Shown here: in pieces, positions 1 to 8,728 of the stretch
How positions within the stretch are numbered: the first letter of the stretch is position 1
Layout: each line of letters starts with the position of its first letter
Assembly: GCA_036504815.1 (NCBI GenBank)
Contig: DASXUN010000021.1
Location: 124,001 to 188,000, forward strand
DNA: 64,000 nt
Direction of reading: 5' to 3'
Source of the DNA: Gemmatimonadaceae bacterium
Lineage (GTDB): Bacteria > Gemmatimonadota > Gemmatimonadetes > Gemmatimonadales > Gemmatimonadaceae
Position numbers and translations under genes: made by a program
Notes under the pieces: generated by a model
What the model was told of the DNA's origin: nothing
The model's database searches: none
The model's input: the letters and a program-made list of their open reading frames with translations, nothing else

Positions 1-1
1 C

Positions 2-3000
2 CTGCTGACCGACGCGCTTGGACGCGCCCGCGCAATCGCTGCCGGCTTTCCAGTCGAGCGCATCCTCGACGTCGTCGACCTGTCGCATCAGCATCCGCAG
101 CCCACGGCGCCGCCGGCGCCGGCCTGGCTTACGCCCGCCTCGCTCGCCTACGTCATCTACACGTCAGGCACGACGGGACGCCCCAAGGGCGTGATGATCG
201 AGCACCGCTCGATCTGCAACCTGGTGCAGTCCGACATCGACGCGTTCGCGCTCACTCCGGACGATCGCGCGGTACAGGGCTCGTCGGCCGCCTACGATTC
301 CTCGGTGGAGGAACTGTGGCTGGCCTTTGCCGCCGGCGCCACCATCGTGGTCGCCGACGAGGACACCGCGCGCCTCGGCCCCGACCTTATCGGCTGGCTG
401 CGCGACGAACGCGTGACCGTCTTCTGCCCGCCGCCGACGTTGTTGCGCGCGACCGGATGCGAGAACCCCGCGCAGGAGCTCCCAGCGCTCCGCCTGCTGT
501 ACGTTGGCGGTGAGGCACTGCCGCAGGACGTGGCCGATCGATGGGCCCACGGCCGTTCGCTGGTGAACGGCTATGGCCCCACCGAGTGCTCGGTGACCTG
601 CTCGCGTGCGCATATCACCGTCGGCGCGCCGGTCACCATCGGCATCCCGATCCACAACGTGCAGGCGTGGATCGTTGACGAGTCGCTCGAGCCCGTCCCC
701 GATGGCGTGCCGGGAGAGCTGGTCTTTGGCGGCGCTTGCCTCGCACGCGGCTACTGGAATCAGCCGGACCTCACCGCACAGCGCTTTTCGCATCACCCGA
801 CGCTCGGCCGCATCTATCGCACCGGTGACAGTGCCCAGCGGGAAGCGGATGGCACGCTCATCTATCATGGACGGCTCGACGCGCAGGTGAAGTTGCGGGG
901 ATATCGCGTGGAGTTGGGCGCCATCGAGGCCGCGCTTGTCGCCTGCGACGGCGTGCGGGAGGCCGCCTGCACCGTACAGGAGAGTGATGGCCGCCAGACG
1001 CTGGTCGCCTTCATCGTTCCCGAGATGATGGTGCCGGTGCCCAGTGCCGCCGAGTTGCAGGACGCGCTGCGGACGGTGTTGCCCCCATATATGGTGCCGT
1101 CGCACATCGCGCCGGTGGCCGCGCTCCCCACATCGATTGGCGGCAAACTTGACCGGCGCGCCCTGCCGCGCCTCGATGGCACGCCCGCCGGTGGCGAAGG
1201 CGTCGCACCGGACGATCCGCTCGAGTTCGCCATCGCCGAGGCCGTTCGGCACGTGCTGCGCATGGCGCAGTATCCCGATGTGTCCGCCGACTATTTCACA
1301 GCACTCGGCGGCGACTCGCTCAGCGCCGCGGAATTGGTCACGCGCCTGCGCAATGACCCGCGCACCAACGTGCTCGATGTGCGCGATGTGTACGAGGGGC
1401 GCACGGTGACGGCGCTCGCCGATCGGGTACGCGCACGGGCACCCCGGCAGACGGATGCGCCCGTCAGCGAGACGACCTTGGCGCTCGACGCACCGGTCCT
1501 CGGCCTCACGGTACGACAGACGCTGGCCCTGATCCGTTCGCTGCTGGTCGGATCCGCGGCCCTCTGGCTGGTCGCCTTCAAACTGCTGCCAGCAGTCGTG
1601 CGCGCCATCGGCGTGGTACCCACGGTGATTCTCGCCCCACCGGCGGCGCTGATCGCCGTCTTGGCATGGGCACCCATCGCCGTGGCGCTTGCCGTCTCCA
1701 CCAAGCGCCGGCTTATCGGCACTTACACCCCTGGGCGCGTGCGCGTGTGGAGCGCGGCATTCTTGCCGCACTGGCTGGTGCAGCAGGCCGTGAAGTCGAT
1801 TCCGTGGTGGATTCTCGAAGGCACCGAGTTCCAGGTGATGGCCCTGCGGGCGCTCGGCGCGCGCATCGGCCGGCGCGTGCATATCCACCGCGGCGTCGTG
1901 CTCCTGCGCGGTGGGTGGGACCTGCTGGAGATCGGCGACGATGTCACCCTCTCGCAGGATGCGGCCGTCCGCATTGCCGAACTCGACGCCGGCCACCTTG
2001 TCTATTCGACTGTGCGCCTGGGCAATGACGTAACGCTGGGCGTGCATTCGGGCGTCGGCGCCGGCTGCGTGATGGAAGCAGGTTCCATGCTCGCCGACAA
2101 CGCTTCGCTGGACGATTGCACCACAGTCCCGGCGGGTGAACGGTGGGATGGCATCCCCGCACAGCGCGCTGGACGCGCGCCGGATGCGCCTCCAGTGGAT
2201 CGTGCGCGCGATCTCTCGTCGCTGACGTACGCCCTCCATCTCTATCATACTCGCATTGCGCTCGCCCTGATCTTCGCGCTCCCGCTTGGCCTGTTCTCGT
2301 GGATGGCCATGCGCCGGTGGTTCATGGGCGACGAGCAGGTGCTGGAGTGGCTGCTGAGCGGCGTGTTCAGCTTTCAAGTCGTTGTGGTCGTCGCTCTTCT
2401 CATCGCCGTCGCCATTCCGATGCGCCTCGTGCTCAGCGCGCTGGCCTGCCGGGCGCTGGGGCGCGCGCCGGATGTCCCCGTCTCCCGCTACAGCCCTACG
2501 TACGTGCGCCTCTGGCTCAAGCCGTTGCTCGTGGACAACGCGAGCAAGTGGCTCTACGGCACGCTCTTCTGGCCATTCTGGCTGCGACTGGCCGGTGCGC
2601 GAGTCGGCCGCGACTGCGAGATCAGTTCGCTCATCGATACCGTTCCCGAATCCATCACGATCGGTCAGAAGAACTTCTTCGCCGACGGCATCTATATCGG
2701 GTTCCCGCGCGTGCATCGCGGCACGGTCACGGTGGCACACACGACCTTCGGCAACTCCACGTTCTTCGGCAACGGCGTGATCGTGCGCGGTGGCCTTGCG
2801 ATGCCAGATGACGTGCTGCTCGGTATCTGCACGGTCGCCGAGCCGTCCACGATGCACGCCGGAACTGCGTGGTTCGGGCATCCCGCCTTTGCGCTGCCGC
2901 ATCGCGAAGTGGTCGAGTACGACGCCCAGTTCACGTTCGACCCCACGCCGTGGCGCTACGCCGTGCGCATCTTCTGGGAACTGGCGCGTTTCGTCGTGCC

Positions 3001-3637
3001 GACGCTGCTCGTCGTCGCGCTGCTCGCGTGGTATGCGCTGGTGAGCGCGTGGTCGGCAGTGCCGTGGCCGCTTTTCTTCCTGGCAGCGCTACCCGCCGCC
3101 ACGCTGTTTTGCGGGGCGGCCTTCACGGCGATGGTGGTGCTCGCCAAGTGGTCGTTGCTCGGAAAGGTCCAGCCGGCGATGCATCCGCTGTGGTCGAGTT
3201 GGGCGTCTCGCTGGGATTTGATGTGCCTCGCCTGGCACATCTGTGCCGGACCGCTGGTGTCGCAGCTCGATGGCACGCTCCTGCTCAATGCCCTGCTGCG
3301 GGTAACCGGCGTGAAAGTCGGCCGTCGCGTGGTGTTGGGCTCCGGTTTCGCCGAGGACCTGCCCGACCCCGACATGCTCACGTTCGAGGATGGGTGTACG
3401 GTGGACTGTCTGTTCCAGGCACACACCTTCGAGGATCGCGTGCTCAAGATGGACCGCATCGCGATTCGGCGGGGCGCGACGGTCGGCAATAACGCGGTGC
3501 TCCTCTACGGTGCCGACATCGGCGTTGGCGCGCGGGTCACGCCGCACAGCGTCGTGCTCAAGCACGAACACTTGCAGGCGGGCCTGCGATATGCAGGGTT
3601 CCCCACCCGTCCCGTGTTCTCCTCCAGTGCCGCCTGA
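2..3637 (+). CDS. Pls/PosA-type non-ribosomal peptide synthetase, 3' part (5' end outside window)
   Basis: The frame is open from base 2, so the gene begins upstream; 1211 residues are visible. Adenylation-domain motifs appear in order: A3 YTSGTTGRPKGV (bases 158-193), A5 NGYGPTECS (566-592), YRTGD, the A8 region GRLDAQVKLRGYRVE, and A10 GGKLDRRALP. A carrier domain follows with LGGDSLSA; its phosphopantetheine Ser is at 1316-1318. The C-terminal two thirds alternate three pairs of hydrophobic helices with three hexapeptide (left-handed beta-helix) acyltransferase-like domains. This A-T-(TM-domain)x3 plan is that of the poly-lysine synthetase (Pls)/PosA family terminal region. By family knowledge the enzyme activates an amino acid and makes a membrane-associated isopeptide polymer or conjugate. 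The substrate cannot be read because part of the A domain is missing. There is no classical condensation or thioesterase domain, as expected for this family. The next gene starts 2 bp after the stop. Confidence 0.88.
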   Translation: MLTDALGRARAIAAGFPVERILDVVDLSHQHPQPTAPPAPAWLTPASLAYVIYTSGTTGRPKGVMIEHRSICNLVQSDIDAFALTPDDRAVQGSSAAYDSSVEELWLAFAAGATIVVADEDTARLGPDLIGWLRDERVTVFCPPPTLLRATGCENPAQELPALRLLYVGGEALPQDVADRWAHGRSLVNGYGPTECSVTCSRAHITVGAPVTIGIPIHNVQAWIVDESLEPVPDGVPGELVFGGACLARGYWNQPDLTAQRFSHHPTLGRIYRTGDSAQREADGTLIYHGRLDAQVKLRGYRVELGAIEAALVACDGVREAACTVQESDGRQTLVAFIVPEMMVPVPSAAELQDALRTVLPPYMVPSHIAPVAALPTSIGGKLDRRALPRLDGTPAGGEGVAPDDPLEFAIAEAVRHVLRMAQYPDVSADYFTALGGDSLSAAELVTRLRNDPRTNVLDVRDVYEGRTVTALADRVRARAPRQTDAPVSETTLALDAPVLGLTVRQTLALIRSLLVGSAALWLVAFKLLPAVVRAIGVVPTVILAPPAALIAVLAWAPIAVALAVSTKRRLIGTYTPGRVRVWSAAFLPHWLVQQAVKSIPWWILEGTEFQVMALRALGARIGRRVHIHRGVVLLRGGWDLLEIGDDVTLSQDAAVRIAELDAGHLVYSTVRLGNDVTLGVHSGVGAGCVMEAGSMLADNASLDDCTTVPAGERWDGIPAQRAGRAPDAPPVDRARDLSSLTYALHLYHTRIALALIFALPLGLFSWMAMRRWFMGDEQVLEWLLSGVFSFQVVVVVALLIAVAIPMRLVLSALACRALGRAPDVPVSRYSPTYVRLWLKPLLVDNASKWLYGTLFWPFWLRLAGARVGRDCEISSLIDTVPESITIGQKNFFADGIYIGFPRVHRGTVTVAHTTFGNSTFFGNGVIVRGGLAMPDDVLLGICTVAEPSTMHAGTAWFGHPAFALPHREVVEYDAQFTFDPTPWRYAVRIFWELARFVVPTLLVVALLAWYALVSAWSAVPWPLFFLAALPAATLFCGAAFTAMVVLAKWSLLGKVQPAMHPLWSSWASRWDLMCLAWHICAGPLVSQLDGTLLLNALLRVTGVKVGRRVVLGSGFAEDLPDPDMLTFEDGCTVDCLFQAHTFEDRVLKMDRIAIRRGATVGNNAVLLYGADIGVGARVTPHSVVLKHEHLQAGLRYAGFPTRPVFSSSAA

Positions 3638-3638
3638 A

Positions 3639-5225
3639 ATGTCCGCGTCTCCGTCGGCCGTCAGACACGGCGCGCCGGACGCAGTTGCCGACTTCGCGCG
3701 CCCGGATCTCGCGGTTCGTCCACTCGCGGTCATCCTGGCACTGACGCTCGTCGTGCACCTGGTGGCGACGGCCATCACGCCGTACGAACTGCACCGTGAT
3801 GAGTTCCTGTACCTGGCGATGGGGCGCCACCTCCAGCTGTGGCGCATGGACTTCCCGCCCGGCATCGCGATTCTCGCCGAGTGTGTGCGGGCCCTGCTGG
3901 GTGACTCGCTCTTCGCGGTGCGGCTTACCCCAGCGCTCGCCGGGACGGCGCTGGTGGCGTTAGCCGCCGTCTTGGCGCGTGAACTCAACGGTGGGCGGCA
4001 GGCACAGGTCTTCGCGGCGGTGCTGACCCTCTGCAACGTGCTCTTCATGCGGGCGGCAAGCCTCTTCCAGCCCGTCGTGTTCGATCAACTCTGGTGGAGC
4101 GTGGCGTTTGTCGCGTTGGCACGCATTGCGCGCACGCCTTCGCCGCGCTGGTGGATGCTGCTCGGCGCCGCCGGCGGCTTCGGGTTGCTGAACAAATGGA
4201 GCATTCTCTTCATTGGCGCCGGCATGCTCTCCGGAATGCTGCTGACGCCGCAACGGCGCGCGCTGCTCACTCCGTGGCCGTATGCGGCGCTGCTGCTCGC
4301 ATTGGTGATTGGCGCGCCAAGTATCGCGGGGCAGATCGCGCTTGACTGGCCATTGCGCGCCCAGATGGCGGGGCTGCAGGAAGCGCAACTCGGCCGTATC
4401 GGCATCGCCGAATACGCCGGGGTCCAGCTGCTCTTCAGCCCGTTCGGCTTTATCGTCGCGACTATTGGTCTGGTGGCGCTGCTGCGGTCCGACGCGTTCC
4501 GCCCGTATCGCGTGATCGGTGTGGCCTGCGCGACAACCTGGTTGTTGTTGCTCGCGTTGCAGGGCAAGTCGTACTACGTCGGCCCCATTTTTCCGGTCTT
4601 GTTTGCGGCCGGAGCGGCATTCATAGAACGCGTCGAGCGTGCACCGTGGCACGTCGCGTTGCGACGCACGCTGGTCACTGGGTGCGTGCTCTGGGGCGTC
4701 GTGACCCTGCCGCTTGGCTTGCCGATTCTCCCACCGGCCCAGATGGCCGCATACGCCGCGCATCTCGGCACCCGCGCCGCCACGACCACCAATTCCGGCA
4801 CCATCCTGCAGTTGCCGCAGGACTACGCCGACATGCGCGGATGGGAAGCCAAGGTGCGTGAGGTCGCGCGCGTCTATCAAAGTCTCTCGCCTCAGGAGCA
4901 ACGAGACGTCGTGATTCTCGCAAGCAACTATGGCCGGGCCGGCGCCATCGATTTCTACGGTCCGCGTTATGGACTCCCCCGCGCCGTCTGTCCGTGCGGC
5001 ACCTACTGGCAGTTCGGTCCCGGTGACAAGTCAGGCAACGTCATCTTGGCAGTCGGCATCGATCCCCAGCGACTGCGCGAGGCCGCCGATTCGGTCGCCC
5101 TGGTTGCCACCGTTCGCGAGCCGTGGGGGGTGGAGGAGGAACGCGAAGTCCCCATCAGCGTCGTGCGCGGCACGCGCCGCTCGTTGCAGTCTGTCTGGCC
5201 CGAACTCGGCCCCGGATACCGATAG
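3639..5225 (+). CDS. GT39/ArnT-like polytopic membrane glycosyltransferase
   Basis: A 528-residue membrane protein with a short polar N-terminus, then about ten to eleven hydrophobic helices and a soluble C-terminal domain of about 130 residues. The first extracytoplasmic loop holds ELHRDEFLYLAMGRHL followed by DFPPG, the acidic DE-type motif of the PMT/ArnT (GT39/GT83) superfamily that uses polyprenyl-phosphate sugars. The ATG at 3639 was chosen because it follows the synthetase stop by one base, implying translational coupling; no clear Shine-Dalgarno is seen, and an upstream reading would overlap the previous gene. The sugar acceptor (lipid, protein or the NRPS product) cannot be told from sequence. 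Coupling to the synthetase suggests modification of a cell-envelope product (inference). Confidence 0.8.
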   Translation: MSASPSAVRHGAPDAVADFARPDLAVRPLAVILALTLVVHLVATAITPYELHRDEFLYLAMGRHLQLWRMDFPPGIAILAECVRALLGDSLFAVRLTPALAGTALVALAAVLARELNGGRQAQVFAAVLTLCNVLFMRAASLFQPVVFDQLWWSVAFVALARIARTPSPRWWMLLGAAGGFGLLNKWSILFIGAGMLSGMLLTPQRRALLTPWPYAALLLALVIGAPSIAGQIALDWPLRAQMAGLQEAQLGRIGIAEYAGVQLLFSPFGFIVATIGLVALLRSDAFRPYRVIGVACATTWLLLLALQGKSYYVGPIFPVLFAAGAAFIERVERAPWHVALRRTLVTGCVLWGVVTLPLGLPILPPAQMAAYAAHLGTRAATTTNSGTILQLPQDYADMRGWEAKVREVARVYQSLSPQEQRDVVILASNYGRAGAIDFYGPRYGLPRAVCPCGTYWQFGPGDKSGNVILAVGIDPQRLREAADSVALVATVREPWGVEEEREVPISVVRGTRRSLQSVWPELGPGYR

Positions 5226-5280
5226 CCCGCGCGTGCCGGAAGAAACGCAGAGCGCCCGGACGATCCCTGGTCCCGGCGCT

Positions 5281-5357
5281 CTGTTGTTTCTCTGTTGTTT
5301 CTCTGTTGTTTCTCTGTTGTTTCTCTGTTGTTTCTCTGTTGTTTCTCTGTTGTCTCT
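5281..5357. repeat. 11-bp tandem repeat array, locus 1 (7 units)
   Basis: Six perfect copies of CTGTTGTTTCT and one CTGTTGTCTCT (complement CAACAGAGAAA/CAACAGAGAGA) in strict 11-bp phase. On the minus strand the array begins 12 bases after the 3' end of tRNA-Cys. It has no dyad symmetry and cannot fold as a simple terminator. The same unit recurs at 38804-38858, 49394-49426 and 53556-53599. Confidence 0.95.
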
Positions 5358-5368
5358 CTGCAGTTAAG

Positions 5369-5440
5369 AGGCGCCGGTCGGAATCGAACCGACGAATGAG
5401 AGATTTGCAGTCTCCTGCCTTACCACTTGGCTACGGCGCC
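5369..5440 (-). tRNA. tRNA-Cys (anticodon GCA)
   Basis: On the minus strand the sequence folds as a cloverleaf. The 7-bp acceptor stem is GGCGCCG/CGGCGCC, the T arm contains GGTTCGATTCC, and the anticodon stem GGAGA/TCTCT closes the loop CTGCAAA with anticodon GCA. The discriminator base is U (5369), characteristic of tRNA-Cys. CCA is not encoded. The 11-bp repeat array lies just beyond the 3' end. Confidence 0.95.
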
Positions 5441-5488
5441 CTCTGAGAGGAAAGGTAGCCACCCGTGGCCCCTCAATTCAACCAATTG

Positions 5489-5587
5489 CCCCCCGCACCC
5501 CGCACCACACCCTGTCTCCCGCACCTTGCACCCCACCGTGCCCGTGCCCCTGCACCACCCCTTGTTCCCTGTCCCCTGCACCCCCAA
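5489..5587. repeat. GCACCCC/GTGCCC-rich degenerate simple repeat (family B, copy 1)
   Basis: A C-rich tract of irregular GCACC, GTGCCC and TGCACCCC words between tRNA-Cys and the propeller gene. A 22-nt core at 5528-5549 recurs exactly at 13295-13316 inside the GH2 gene. No gene is supported here: reading frames through it encode low-complexity Pro/His/Thr peptides. Together with array 1 and the tRNA it fills most of the 416-bp gap 5226-5641. Confidence 0.8.
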
Positions 5588-5641
5588 TCAAGCATCTTTG
5601 CCCGTTCAGCCGTATCTCCGCAGACCCACCCCGGAGCCCCT

Positions 5642-8600
5642 ATGCTGCGCCACCTCGCTCTCTTGGCCTTCCCCGTCGCCCTCTCGGCCCAGATCCCTGC
5701 CAAGCCACTGCCGATGGCTACGCCGGGCGACGCCTCCCTCTTCCAGCATCTGCGGTACCGGAACGTCGGTCCCGCTCGCGGCGGGCGCGTCACCACCGTC
5801 ACCGGCGTCCCGTCCCAGCCCCATACGTTCTATATGGGATCCACCGGCGGTGGCGTGTGGCGCACCACCGACGCGGGACAGAACTGGACCAACATCTCCG
5901 ACCGCTTCTTCGCGGTCGGTTCGATGGGCGCGGTCGAGGTCTCGCTCTCGAACCCCGACATCATCTACGTGGGCACGGGCTCCGATGGCCTTCGGTCGAA
6001 CGTCTCCATCGGCAACGGCGTCTACAAGTCCACCGATGCGGGAAAGACGTGGCAACACGTCGGTCTAACAGCCGTCGGCAACATCGGTGGCATTCGCGTC
6101 CATCCGACGAACCCCGACATCGCCTTCGTCGCCGCCATCGGCAATCCGTTCAAGCCGACCAACGAGCGCGGTGTCTATCGCACCACCGACGGCGGGAAGA
6201 CCTGGCAGCGCGTGCTCTACGTTTCCGACTCCACCGGCGCGGTGGATGTCGAGTTCCAGCCCGGCAACCCGAGTACGCTCTACGCCTCGATGTGGCGCGG
6301 CGAACGGAAACCGTGGACCATCATCTCTGGCGCGCGCGAGGGGGGCTTCTACAAGTCCACCGACGGCGGCACCACGTGGAAGAAGGTCACCACGGGCCTC
6401 CCCAACGGCCTCGTCGGGAAGTCCAACATCGCCGTCACCGCCGCCGACCCCAACGTCGTCTGGCTCCTGATGGAAGCCAAGCCCGGCGGCGGCCTTTATC
6501 GCTCCACCGACGCCGGCGAGTCGTTTACGCTCGCCAGCGACTACGGCCAGCTGATCACGCGCCCCTTCTACTACACCAACATCACGGCGAACTCCAAGGA
6601 CGCGAATACGGTCTGGGTCGGCACCGAGGGATTCTACCAGACCACCGATGCCGGCAAGACGTGGCGCACGCTCAACACGCCGCACGGCGACAATCACGAC
6701 CTGTGGGTCAATCCCAGCAACCCGCAGATCATGGTGCAAAGCAACGACGGCGGTGCCACCGTCTCGCTGAACGGCGGCCGTACCTGGTCGACGATCTATA
6801 ACCAGCCCACCGCCGAGATCTACCAGGTCTACGCGGACAACCGTTTCCCGTATCGCCTGTACGGCGCGCAGCAGGACAACAGCACGCTCATCGTCCCGTC
6901 GCTCCCGCTGTCGTCGGGGCGTCCGGATTCGCCGATGCAGGAATGGCGCACCGGCCCCGGTTGCGAAACGGGCCCGCTCTTCCCGCACCCCACCAACGCC
7001 GACACGGTCTACGGCTCCTGCAAGGGACAGTTCTCGCGCCTGCGTGTCAGCAGTGGCTCCGAAAAGCAGTACTGGGTCGGCGCCCAGTCGCTGTATGGCA
7101 ATGCCTCCAAGGATCTCATCTATCGTTTCCAGCGCGTTTCGCCGATGGAGTTCTCGCCCCACGATGCGCGGGTCCTCTACTACGGCTCGCAGTACCTGCA
7201 CCGCACTCGCGACGAAGGCGTGACGTGGGAGACCATCTCACCCGACCTCACCGCCAATCCGCCGGAACTTCGCGGCCACTACAGCGGCGAGCCGATCACC
7301 GTAGACGGCACCGGCGAGGAGATGTACTCCACCCTCTACGCAATCCGCGAGTCGGCGCTCGAGCGTGGCGTCATCTGGACCGGCGCCAATGACGGCCCGT
7401 TCTACATCACACGCGACGACGGCAAGACCTGGAAAAATATCACGCCCAAGGACCAGCCAAAGGGCTGCCGCGTCCAGAACATCGACCCGTCGCCGCATCG
7501 CCGTGGTTCCGCCTACTATGCGGTCTACTGCTACCTACTCGGCGATTTCCGCCCCTTCATCTGGCGCACCGACGACTACGGCGCGTCGTGGAAGCGGCTC
7601 ACCGATGGTGCCAATGGCATCGCCGCCAATGAACCCACGCGCGTCGTCCGCGAGGATCCGAAGCGTGAAGGTTTGCTCTACGCCGGAACCGAATTCGGGA
7701 TGTACGTCTCGTTCGACAACGGCGCTACGTGGAAGTCGTTTCAGCAGAACCTTCCGCACACGCCTATCACCGATATGAAGGTCCACCAGAACGACCTTGT
7801 CATCTCCACGCAGGGACGCGCGTTCTGGATCCTCGACAACCTCACGGCCCTGCACCAGCTCGCGGCCAACACCACGGCCGCGGTGAAGCTCTTCGCGCCG
7901 CGTGACGCCATCCGCGCACGCTACGCCGGCAGCTTCGGCGGCGTCGAGAGCACGCGCGATGCGAGCGCTGACCCGCAGTATCCGCCGGCGGGCGCCATGA
8001 TCGATTACTACCTCCCTGCTTCCTACACAGGGCCCGTCACGCTCGACTTCCTCGACGCCAAGGGCAACGTCGTCCGCACGTATACCGCCTCTGACGCCGC
8101 GCCGGCCCCCGCCGCGGGTGGTCGCTTCGGCGGCGGCGCGCCCCGCCTCACAAACAACGCCGGCATGAACCGCTTCATCTGGGATCTCACCACCAACGGC
8201 CCCTGGACGGCAGGTGGCGCCAGCGGCTTTGCACGCGGTGGCGGCGGACCGACGGTCGTCCCGGGCAAGTACGCGGTCCGGCTGACCGCCGGTATGGTCG
8301 TCACTCAGCCGCTGACGGTGAAGATCGACCCGCGCTCTGCCGCCGATGGTATCACCGTGGCCGACCTGCAGGTGCAGTACGATCACAATATCAAGGTGCG
8401 CGACCTCGTCAGCGAAGTGAACAAGCTCGTTGCCGCGCTCGACGAGACTACCAAACGCCTCGCCAATGCCAGCGGCGTGGCGGCCGACACGGCCAAGAGC
8501 GTCGCCGGCATCCGCTTCACGGTCGTGATGCCCGCCATTCGCTACAGCAAGCCCGAACTGCAGTCGCACATCCAGTACCTCTATGGCATGACCAATGGCG

Positions 8601-8728
8601 CTGACCAGAAGGTCGGCCGCGACGCATACACGCGCTACTCGACGCTCCGCAAGGAACTCGACGCCACGATGACGAAGGCGCGTGCTCTCCTCGGCCCGAA
8701 CTTCGCGCGCGACAAGGTCGTTCCGTGA
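5642..8728 (+). CDS. Secreted VPS10/sortilin-type Asp-box beta-propeller protein
   Basis: 1028 residues starting with a signal peptide (MLRHLALLAFPVALSAQ). At least eleven Asp-box (BNR) motifs of the S/T-x-D-x-G-x-T-W type follow, for example TTDAGQNW, STDAGKTW, TTDGGKTW, STDGGTTW, TRDEGVTW and DNGATW. They span roughly residues 50-730, consistent with one or two seven-bladed propellers. A C-terminal region of about 300 residues has a beta-rich module (FIWDLTTNGPW) and a helical tail. The ATG at 5642 was chosen because it starts the signal peptide; the frame continues upstream only through repeat DNA. Family members are exported and are often annotated glycosyl hydrolase or sortilin-like, but no catalytic residues are evident, so the substrate is unknown. 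The stop overlaps the next start by 4 bp (GTGA). Confidence 0.85.
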   Translation: MLRHLALLAFPVALSAQIPAKPLPMATPGDASLFQHLRYRNVGPARGGRVTTVTGVPSQPHTFYMGSTGGGVWRTTDAGQNWTNISDRFFAVGSMGAVEVSLSNPDIIYVGTGSDGLRSNVSIGNGVYKSTDAGKTWQHVGLTAVGNIGGIRVHPTNPDIAFVAAIGNPFKPTNERGVYRTTDGGKTWQRVLYVSDSTGAVDVEFQPGNPSTLYASMWRGERKPWTIISGAREGGFYKSTDGGTTWKKVTTGLPNGLVGKSNIAVTAADPNVVWLLMEAKPGGGLYRSTDAGESFTLASDYGQLITRPFYYTNITANSKDANTVWVGTEGFYQTTDAGKTWRTLNTPHGDNHDLWVNPSNPQIMVQSNDGGATVSLNGGRTWSTIYNQPTAEIYQVYADNRFPYRLYGAQQDNSTLIVPSLPLSSGRPDSPMQEWRTGPGCETGPLFPHPTNADTVYGSCKGQFSRLRVSSGSEKQYWVGAQSLYGNASKDLIYRFQRVSPMEFSPHDARVLYYGSQYLHRTRDEGVTWETISPDLTANPPELRGHYSGEPITVDGTGEEMYSTLYAIRESALERGVIWTGANDGPFYITRDDGKTWKNITPKDQPKGCRVQNIDPSPHRRGSAYYAVYCYLLGDFRPFIWRTDDYGASWKRLTDGANGIAANEPTRVVREDPKREGLLYAGTEFGMYVSFDNGATWKSFQQNLPHTPITDMKVHQNDLVISTQGRAFWILDNLTALHQLAANTTAAVKLFAPRDAIRARYAGSFGGVESTRDASADPQYPPAGAMIDYYLPASYTGPVTLDFLDAKGNVVRTYTASDAAPAPAAGGRFGGGAPRLTNNAGMNRFIWDLTTNGPWTAGGASGFARGGGGPTVVPGKYAVRLTAGMVVTQPLTVKIDPRSAADGITVADLQVQYDHNIKVRDLVSEVNKLVAALDETTKRLANASGVAADTAKSVAGIRFTVVMPAIRYSKPELQSHIQYLYGMTNGADQKVGRDAYTRYSTLRKELDATMTKARALLGPNFARDKVVP

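Noticed and set aside
164-2902. A 912-codon open frame on the minus strand, opposite the peptide synthetase
   Set aside because: It is antisense to a gene with clear adenylation and carrier motifs. Its translation is His/Arg/Ala-rich with no domain. Long antisense frames are expected at this G+C content.
5281-5357. CRISPR array
   Set aside because: The 11-bp units are contiguous with no spacers, far shorter than CRISPR repeats, and no cas genes are present.
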